A stretch of DNA of 19,832 nt from Pseudobdellovibrionaceae bacterium (GTDB taxonomy: Bacteria > Bdellovibrionota > Bdellovibrionia > Bdellovibrionales > JAMPXM01): NCBI GenBank assembly GCA_913774795.1, contig CAJYIL010000086.1, positions 1-19,832 on the forward strand, given 5' to 3'. The translations under genes and the position numbers were made by a program. Under the pieces are notes generated by a model. The model saw nothing but the letters and a program-made list of their open reading frames with translations, was not told where the DNA came from and did not search any database. Positions 15,396 through 19,832 of this stretch are shown here, piece by piece. How positions within the stretch are numbered: position 1 is the stretch's first letter; each line of letters begins with the position of its first letter.

Positions 15396-16384
15396 TGCAG
15401 CATGATCTTCGCGAACTCTTCTTTGATCGTTTCGCGGTTTTTCATGAATTCATCAATCGTCGATTGATCCCACTTGTGCGCCTTCTTCATGATCTCGGTG
15501 AGTTCAGGCGCTCCCTTCGGAGCAGGTCGCCCCGGCATACTCGCGTACATCAATCTCGCGCGCACCATCGAGTCCTGGCCTTCGTTTCCGAGAAACCAAT
15601 CGGCCACATCTTGCGCAGGCTTTCGATCCGCTTTCTTTTTGATGATCGCCATCGCGTTGTTCTGAAGAATCACTCCATCTTCGGGGTAGACGACTTTAAT
15701 TTTGCTGTTTTTCTCGTGAAGACGGAGAGCGTTCTCGAGAAGGACCCACCCGACAGGCCGCTCTTTCGTCTGCACGCGACGGACCACCGAACTATTTCCG
15801 CCTTCGGAGATCGTGTCGTTTGCGCGTAAAGCCTTGAACCAATCCCACCCATACGCCTTTTGCAAAAACGCGACTGTCGTAAAGTTGGTGCCGCTGGCTA
15901 AAGGACTGCCCGTCGTAAATTTGTTTTTCCACTCAGGACCCGACATTTCTTTAAATGTCTTCGGAGGAGTGGCGACGGCTTCGGAGTTGTAAATCATGAC
16001 CATGACCGGCAACGAAACCGCGGCGTAGTAGCCGTCCTTGTTTTTCATCGACTCGGGCACTTGTTTGACCAGCGGTGACGTCAGTTTCTCGAACCGACCT
16101 TTAGTTGCGAGCTCCTCGAAGTAGAACCGATCGGAGAATATGAGGATATCGGCGCGTGTTCCGCCTGCTAACTCTTCTGCGTTCACTTTCGCGGAGATTT
16201 CTTCGGATCCAGCTTGAAAGAAGTTAAACTTGTACTGCGGGAATTTTGCTTCGAGCTTCGGTTGTAAATCTGCAACCGTATCTTTGTAGATGGATGTGTA
16301 AATCCAGATCTCGGGCTTATCGCTCTTTTTCGTGCACGAACTTAAGAGAATCATAGCGAGCACGCAGCACAAAAACTTTTGCAT
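15392..16384 (-). CDS. ABC importer solute-binding lipoprotein (FbpA-like family)
   Basis: 330 residues with a lipoprotein signal (lipobox LSSC, Cys17), tethered at the periplasmic face. The mature part has the type-2 periplasmic binding fold pattern of the Fe3+/phosphonate/thiamine group: IWIYTSIYKD near 26, GGTRADILIFSD (74-85), VMIYNSEAV (129-137) and VVYPEDGVILQNNAMAIIKK (231-250). FbpA proteins bind ferric iron through paired tyrosines in the segment before the YPxDG strand. Here that segment reads WVLLENALR (213-221) with no tyrosine. Ferric iron is therefore doubtful; an organophosphonate or other small anion is an alternative. It begins the three-gene transporter operon. Confidence 0.85.
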   Translation of the reverse strand: MQKFLCCVLAMILLSSCTKKSDKPEIWIYTSIYKDTVADLQPKLEAKFPQYKFNFFQAGSEEISAKVNAEELAGGTRADILIFSDRFYFEELATKGRFEKLTSPLVKQVPESMKNKDGYYAAVSLPVMVMIYNSEAVATPPKTFKEMSGPEWKNKFTTGSPLASGTNFTTVAFLQKAYGWDWFKALRANDTISEGGNSSVVRRVQTKERPVGWVLLENALRLHEKNSKIKVVYPEDGVILQNNAMAIIKKKADRKPAQDVADWFLGNEGQDSMVRARLMYASMPGRPAPKGAPELTEIMKKAHKWDQSTIDEFMKNRETIKEEFAKIMLQ

Positions 16385-16430
16385 GCTTCGAGCTTCGCAT
16401 TGAGGCCGCGCGTGTCAAGTCAGGGAAGGT

Positions 16431-16453
16431 CGGGGTGACTCCTCGTCACCCCG
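16431..16453. terminator. Strong hairpin after the azoR-SDR operon
   Basis: CGGGGTGAC (16431-16439), loop TCCTC and GTCACCCCG (16445-16453) form a perfect nine-pair GC-rich stem. It starts six bases past the SDR stop. No T tract follows in the minus direction, so it is either a weak terminator or a 3'-end protector. In the minus direction a TTGACA lies just beyond it (16412-16417), ahead of the binding-protein gene, but without a matching -10. Confidence 0.5.
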
Positions 16454-16459
16454 CCGCTT

Positions 16460-17209
16460 TTAGATTTGGCTGATACCGCCATCAACGAAGAGCTCAGTGC
16501 CAACAACGTAAGAGGAATCGCTCGTCGCCAGGAAAAGTGCCGCTTTTGCCATCTCTTCTGACTTAGCCATTCGGCCTGCGGGAACAGTCGTGAGGATTTG
16601 GTCGTAGAAGCCTTTTTGCTGCTCTTCCGTGAATCCCGCTTTTGAGAAAATCGGAGTTTCGGTTGGTCCCGGAGCAAGAACGTTGAACCGCGTCTGCGAT
16701 GGAGGAATCTCGGTGCTCCATGTGCGTGCGAGACTTCTGACGGCTGCCTTTGTCGCTGCGTAAACTGACCCACCGGGCATGCCTTTGATTGAGATCGAGC
16801 TTCCGGTCAAAATGACCGAGCTGCCCTTGCGGAGAAGCGGCAGCGCTTTAGAAACGGTGAAAAAGAGTCCGCGCACATTGATGTTCATCATCCGGTCATA
16901 AAAGTCTTCGGTGATCTCGGTCGTCGGGAGGAAGTTCGCGATGCCCGCGTTGGCCACGAGAACATCCAAGCCGCCGTATTTCTGCTTCACGGTATCCATA
17001 AGGCGGTCGAGATCCGCGGTCTTTGAAACATCCGCTTGAATGACATCAAAGTGTGCTCCCAGCTCGGCCTTCGCTTTGTCGAACGTGCTTAACGAGCTCG
17101 CGGTGACGATGACTTTCGCACCCTCATCTTTGAAGAGCTGAGCCGTGGCGAGGCCGATTCCGGAGTTGCCGCCAGTGATGAGTGCGATTTTTCCTTCGAG
17201 CTTTTTCAT
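16460..17209 (-). CDS. Short-chain dehydrogenase/reductase
   Basis: 249 residues, a classical SDR. The cofactor motif is TGGNSGIG (12-19), D60 contacts the adenine, NAG is at 87-89, and the catalytic Ser (137/138), Y150 and K154 (YAATK) are present. The residue after the second strand is A37-S38-S39 rather than Asp, which leans towards NADPH, though this is a soft argument. The substrate is not deducible. The ATG overlaps the azoR stop by four bases (ATGA), so it is made with the azoreductase under the Rrf2 regulator. That places it in reduction of electrophiles such as quinones or reactive carbonyls (inference). Confidence 0.92.
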   Translation of the reverse strand: MKKLEGKIALITGGNSGIGLATAQLFKDEGAKVIVTASSLSTFDKAKAELGAHFDVIQADVSKTADLDRLMDTVKQKYGGLDVLVANAGIANFLPTTEITEDFYDRMMNINVRGLFFTVSKALPLLRKGSSVILTGSSISIKGMPGGSVYAATKAAVRSLARTWSTEIPPSQTRFNVLAPGPTETPIFSKAGFTEEQQKGFYDQILTTVPAGRMAKSEEMAKAALFLATSDSSYVVGTELFVDGGISQI

Positions 17210-17826
17210 GCAGTGATTCTTTCTTTTGAAAAGAGTTGATCGATTTGGTCTTTAGCGGCTTGAACGGCGCTGTCGCGACCGATTTGGTGGTTGGTTCCTT
17301 CAACCCGAATAACTTCGACGCTCGGAACGCCCATGAAGCCGAAGACAGCTTTCAGGAACGGAGTCGCGAGGTCCCATGCGGCGAACGGGCCTGATGAAAA
17401 GCGACTTCCACTTGAGATGATGAAGTAAACTTTCTTCTTCGCATCAAGAAGGCCGACGGGGCCTGACGATGAGTAAGAAAATGTTCGGCCAGCTCTTGAG
17501 AGATGGTCGAGCCATGCTTTCAAAACAGATGGTAAGGAGAAATTCCACATCGGAGTTGAGATGATGACCACGTCGGCCGCGATCACTTCGTCAACGACAG
17601 CGTCTGATTGCTGAAGAAGCTCGCGGTGGCGGTCGCTTCTCTTCTCCGAAGCAGTGAAAGCGGCTTCTACGACATCACCGGTGATATGCGGAAGTGGATC
17701 TACCGACAGATCTCGCTTGGTCACTTGAGAAATCTCGTGCTCAAGCTGCTGAACCAGATACCGCGACACTTCTCTTGAGGCTGAAGCCTCACCGTTGGGG
17801 CTGGTCTCAATCAAAAGCAAATTCAT
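17206..17826 (-). CDS. azoR: FMN-dependent NADH:quinone oxidoreductase / azoreductase
   Basis: 206 residues from ATG 17826. A GTG immediately before it (17829) is an alternative start, and the AAGG at the right distance serves either. It has a flavodoxin-like fold. The FMN phosphate loop is SPNGEASAS near 9-17, the isoalloxazine loop PMWNFSLPSVLKAWLD (about 92-107), and a later SSGSRFSSGP. AzoR enzymes reduce quinones and azo compounds by two electrons, protecting against thiol-reactive electrophiles. It is the first gene of a two-gene operon with the SDR and is divergent from rrf2 over a 133-bp region carrying two operator-like palindromes. Rrf2 or MarR-type control of azoR homologues is well known in other bacteria. 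Confidence 0.93.
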   Translation of the reverse strand: MNLLLIETSPNGEASASREVSRYLVQQLEHEISQVTKRDLSVDPLPHITGDVVEAAFTASEKRSDRHRELLQQSDAVVDEVIAADVVIISTPMWNFSLPSVLKAWLDHLSRAGRTFSYSSSGPVGLLDAKKKVYFIISSGSRFSSGPFAAWDLATPFLKAVFGFMGVPSVEVIRVEGTNHQIGRDSAVQAAKDQIDQLFSKERITA

Positions 17827-17851
17827 CACGCTCGCCTTTTAGGTCGTCTTA

Positions 17852-17874
17852 ATTGTAACCGACACAATTACAAT
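17852..17874. promoter_or_regulatory. Palindromic operator 1 between azoR and rrf2
   Basis: ATTGTAA (17852-17858) and TTACAAT (17868-17874) are exact complements around nine bases. A second perfect repeat, TAATTGT/ACAATTA, shares the same AT-rich centre. The length and form fit a dimeric winged-helix regulator of the Rrf2 family. The right half overlaps the proposed azoR -10. Confidence 0.72.
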
Positions 17875-17898
17875 AAGCCTGTCGGTCTTTAATTGCAA
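17870..17898 (-). promoter_or_regulatory. Candidate azoR-SDR promoter
   Basis: On the minus strand, TTGCAA (17898-17893) and TATTGT (17875-17870) are spaced by 17 bases, each matching four of six sigma-70 consensus positions. The -35 lies in operator 2 and the -10 in operator 1, so a bound repressor would block both elements. It predicts a leader of about 36 bases. Confidence 0.45.
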
Positions 17899-17914
17899 TA
17901 GTGTTAGATACAAT
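17892..17914. promoter_or_regulatory. Palindromic operator 2 between azoR and rrf2
   Basis: ATTGCAA (17892-17898), nine bases, then ATACAAT (17908-17914). This is the same 7-9-7 layout as operator 1 with one change in each arm. The two start exactly 40 bp apart and both are preceded by CTT(T)A, so they are direct repeats of one site. It contains a TACAAT (17909-17914) that could be the rrf2 -10, which would give autoregulation. Confidence 0.68.
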
Positions 17915-17959
17915 TTGAGACGATTGTGACTAGAAGTCGAGCGTGGTACTGTTCTTCGT

Positions 17960-18379
17960 ATGGTTGACGTCCGGTTCTCAACATCGCTCCAAATCCTCTT
18001 AAATCTCGCGCTCCGTGACCGCGAAGGCGATGATTTGGTGACGTCACAAGATCTGGCTCAGACTCTTGGGACCAACCCCGCGTTTGTCAGGAAGCTTTTG
18101 ATTCCTCTTGCGCAAGCGGGCCTGGTCGAAACTTTTAAAGGGAAGACAGGAGGCGTAAAGATCGCCAGGTCTCCGAAGAAAATCACTCTCCGTGAAATCT
18201 ATGAAGCCGCCGTCGACAAAAACATCGCGTGTGCAAGAGAGACCACGAATAAAAGCTGCCCGGTCGGCGCGAGCATGAAGTCAGTATTCACGGGTATCGT
18301 CGACGGAATGGAGAGTGCGCTTCGCACTCATCTTCAAAGTAAAACTCTCCAACACGTTCTCAACCAAGCGAAGCTCTAG
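17960..18379 (+). CDS. Rrf2 family transcriptional regulator, two-cysteine type
   Basis: 139 residues. The N-terminal winged helix shows the family pattern: RFSTSLQILLNLAL (5-18), VTSQDLAQTLGTNPAFVRKLL (recognition helix about 38-47) and the wing GKTGGVKIAR (61-70). The dimer helix follows at about 75-86. Only two cysteines occur, C91 and C100. The Fe-S members IscR and NsrR carry three, so this one is more likely a thiol-switch sensor of quinones, diamide or oxidants. It is divergent from azoR across paired palindromes, the classic layout for a regulator controlling its neighbour and itself. Its stop overlaps the next start (TAGTG). Confidence 0.92.
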   Translation: MVDVRFSTSLQILLNLALRDREGDDLVTSQDLAQTLGTNPAFVRKLLIPLAQAGLVETFKGKTGGVKIARSPKKITLREIYEAAVDKNIACARETTNKSCPVGASMKSVFTGIVDGMESALRTHLQSKTLQHVLNQAKL

Positions 18380-18684
18380 TGCGAATTCGTCAAATGGGCT
18401 TCTCGTCCCGTCTCAAAGCTCACCGACACTTGCTCACTCTCGAGACGTTGAAATTCATCGTCGAATATCTCACGGAGCCGAACGTGAAAAGCGCCTCTCT
18501 CCGCTCAGGCATCCCGGAGACCTATGCGTCCCGCCAAGGTGCTTGGCTCATGAAACTTCCCATGGTTCGTCGAGCTCTTGAGTCCGATCTCGATGATCGC
18601 GAGCTTCGACGCCTTCAAGCGGCTCTTAAGAATATCGAAGACGAAATGCAAGTTTGCCGCGAGATTCTCGGCCTCACTGATTGA
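18379..18684 (+). CDS. Terminase-small-subunit-like HTH protein
   Basis: 101 residues from GTG 18379, which shares one base with the rrf2 stop; ATG 18394 is an alternative start. Residues 34-67, EPNVKSASLRSGIPETYASRQG then AWLMKLPMVRRAL, follow the phage terminase small-subunit motif, in which a helix-turn-helix (NxxxAAxxAGYSxxxAxxQGxxLLxxPxVxxAL) binds DNA. The C-terminal third (68-98) is a charged helix with heptad character that could oligomerise. No large terminase, portal or other phage gene is nearby, so this is probably a host gene built on the same fold, or a remnant. Coupling to rrf2 suggests joint regulation. Function is unknown. Confidence 0.65.
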   Translation: MRIRQMGFSSRLKAHRHLLTLETLKFIVEYLTEPNVKSASLRSGIPETYASRQGAWLMKLPMVRRALESDLDDRELRRLQAALKNIEDEMQVCREILGLTD

Positions 18685-18701
18685 GCGACGTTGACTCAAT
18701 C
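18679..18701. repeat. Inverted repeat at the end of the rrf2 transcript
   Basis: GATTGAG (18679-18685) and CTCAATC (18695-18701) are exact complements with a nine-base loop; the left arm covers the stop codon at 18682-18684. A second overlapping repeat, TTGACTC/GAGTTAA, follows at 18691-18708. No T tract follows, so a terminator role is uncertain. The remaining gap up to 18811 shows nothing else clear. Confidence 0.35.
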
Positions 18702-18821
18702 GAGTTAAGATAAAACTGGAATTTTACGATCCTGTCCTTCGCGAGTGCTGTTCGCAGCAAATCTTGTGCGCTATCGCGTTTCGCGCGAGCTCGTCCATTA
18801 CACTGACGATGGAGGTGTTTC

Positions 18822-18938
18822 ATGGCAACCACTCGCAAGAAAAAGTCGAAAGCAAAGAAGACGTCGTGTTGGAAGGGCTACGAGCGTGTTCCAGGTAAGA
18901 AGCCCGGTACTTCCGGTTCTTGCCGAAAGAAGAAGTAA
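18822..18938 (+). CDS. Small basic 38-residue protein
   Basis: The sequence starts MATTRKKKSKAKKTSCWKGY, continues ERVPGKKPGTSGSCRKKK and then stops. A strong ribosome-binding site, GGAGG (18811-18815), lies six bases before the ATG. The composition is purposeful: a lysine-rich arm, then a compact C-W-K-G-Y-x2-V-P-G-x2-P-x4-S-C core with a Cys pair (16 and 34) and a basic tail. The core looks like a conserved mini-motif, perhaps a nucleic-acid-binding or metal-binding knot. I have an unsure memory of similar CWKGY small proteins in phage and environmental genomes. It lies 34 bp upstream of chrA on the same strand. It is short enough to be missed by gene finders. Confidence 0.72.
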   Translation: MATTRKKKSKAKKTSCWKGYERVPGKKPGTSGSCRKKK

Positions 18939-18972
18939 TCGCTAGCCTCCTTCGAATCATGAAGGAGTACGG

Positions 18973-19832
18973 GTGCGCAGGTTCGCTGAAGTTCTAAAAG
19001 CGTTTACCAAACTGGGCCTCACGTCGTTCGGGGGCCCGATCGCGCACATCGGATATTTCCACAACGAATTCGTTCGTAAACGCGCCTGGCTCAGCGATGA
19101 GACATTCGCCGAGCGACTTGCGGTCTGTCAGTTTCTTCCCGGGCCTGCGAGTAGTCAGCTCGGCCTGTCGATCGGTTATGAGAGAGCCGGAGCTCCGGGT
19201 GCGCTAGCGGCTTGGTTGGGATTCACGCTCCCTTCGGCGGCGCTTATGATCGCCTTCGCTTACGGCCTCAATCGGCTCGGTGATTTCGCTCATGCGCCTT
19301 GGGTGCATGGCCTCAAGATCGTCGCGGTCGCAGTTGTCGCGCACGCTGTTGTTCAGATGGCTCAGAAGAGTTGTCGTGGCTATGTGCGCGTCTTGATCGC
19401 GGGTCTCGCGTTGTTGATCAGCATTCTGATCGTGTCTCCGTTTGCACAAGTGGGTTCGATCGTTTTAGGCGCTATTCTTGGTTCACTCTTGATCAGTGAG
19501 GGAACCCAGCCAGCGTCTTCGACTTTGGGGCGCTCGCCGTCTTTTCGTTTCGCGACCGCCTGCTTGATGATATTCGCATTGCTCATTTTTCTTCTTCCGC
19601 CACTGGCGGCGAATTCGAATTCTCAATCGCTAAAACTCGTCGACAGTTTTTTTCGGCCAGGATCGTTGGTCTTCGGTGGAGGCCACGTCGTCCTCCCTCT
19701 GCTGAAAGCAGAAGTCGTTGATCGCGGCTGGGTGAGCCCCGATACCTTTTTAGCTGGCTACGGCGCGGCTCAAACGTTGCCAGGTCCGCTCTTCACTTTC
19801 TCGGCGTTTCTCGGCGCGAGCTCTTTGATTTC
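18973..19832 (+). CDS. chrA: Chromate transporter (ChrA family), cut by window edge
   Basis: 286 residues are visible from GTG 18973, with GAAGGAG five bases upstream; the 3' end is outside. It is the long form with two homologous CHR domains. The first half has TSFGGPIAHIGYF (17-29) and FLPGPASSQLGLSIGYERAG (54-73); the second has FRPGSLVFGGGHVVLPLL (227-244) and QTLPGPLFTFSAFLG (267-281). The total would be near 390 residues. ChrA proteins are inner-membrane exporters of chromate; some members transport other anions. A nearby oxidative-stress cluster is consistent with chromate defence. It may share a transcript with the 38-residue gene. Confidence 0.92.
   Translation, partial: MRRFAEVLKAFTKLGLTSFGGPIAHIGYFHNEFVRKRAWLSDETFAERLAVCQFLPGPASSQLGLSIGYERAGAPGALAAWLGFTLPSAALMIAFAYGLNRLGDFAHAPWVHGLKIVAVAVVAHAVVQMAQKSCRGYVRVLIAGLALLISILIVSPFAQVGSIVLGAILGSLLISEGTQPASSTLGRSPSFRFATACLMIFALLIFLLPPLAANSNSQSLKLVDSFFRPGSLVFGGGHVVLPLLKAEVVDRGWVSPDTFLAGYGAAQTLPGPLFTFSAFLGASSLI

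Noticed and set aside
18379..18684. Prophage remnant
   Set aside because: Only one terminase-like protein is present; no integrase, portal, capsid, lysis gene or attachment repeat was seen nearby.
18745..18945. A 66-codon frame overlapping the 38-residue gene
   Set aside because: It has no ribosome-binding site and an Arg-rich featureless product, while the other frame has GGAGG and a structured small protein.
1..19832. CRISPR arrays, tRNA or rRNA genes, transposons
   Set aside because: No regularly spaced repeats, no cloverleaf-like or rRNA-like sequence, and no transposase motif found by reading both strands.

Overview
The window looks like ordinary chromosome from a Gram-negative bacterium. 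It has lipoprotein signals with lipoboxes, periplasmic signal peptides, densely packed genes, moderate GC and a marked preference for G or C at third codon positions. The gene mix (DedA, lipoprotein metallopeptidase, lysine-rich secreted protein, periplasmic KatG, SemiSWEET-like protein) would suit a Bdellovibrionota or other deltaproteobacterial-type lineage. That placement is an impression from gene style, not a measured result. I see no rRNA, tRNA, insertion sequence, integrase or CRISPR array.

Layout. Positions 1-548 (-) hold the start of a PAP2-like membrane phosphatase cut by the window edge. Positions 639-6405 are a mixed block: a DAACS glutamate/dicarboxylate symporter (+), a DedA membrane protein (-), a small lysine-rich secreted protein (+), a SemiSWEET-like protein (+), a zinc-peptidase lipoprotein (-), then a coupled pair (+) of a three-repeat YbjQ-like tail-anchored protein and an M48-type membrane metalloprotease. 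From 6402 to 17826 every gene is on the minus strand. In transcription order they are azoR-SDR; a solute-binding lipoprotein, fused permease and ATPase ABC importer; frmA-frmB-DUF2256/DUF3253 (formaldehyde detoxification); katG with a good intrinsic terminator; and an orphan PAS sensor histidine kinase. From 17960 the plus strand carries an Rrf2 regulator, a terminase-small-subunit-like HTH protein, a 38-residue basic protein and a truncated ChrA chromate transporter.

How they work together. The right half leans strongly towards chemical stress defence: azoreductase/quinone reductase and SDR under an adjacent two-cysteine Rrf2 regulator, formaldehyde oxidation by FrmA/FrmB, exported catalase-peroxidase, and a chromate transporter. 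The azoR/rrf2 intergenic region contains two related 23-bp palindromes exactly 40 bp apart, covering a plausible azoR promoter. This is the clearest regulatory structure in the window.

Most notable: (1) the paired Rrf2 operators; (2) a U_UUU_UUC slippery site at the end of the YbjQ-like gene from which a -1 shift reads without a stop into the M48 protease gene; (3) three convergent gene junctions, all of them interlocking their stop codons in the palindrome TTAA; (4) a lone terminase-like HTH protein coupled to rrf2; (5) an easily missed 38-residue gene with a strong ribosome-binding site. No stretch longer than 300 bases lacks a gene.
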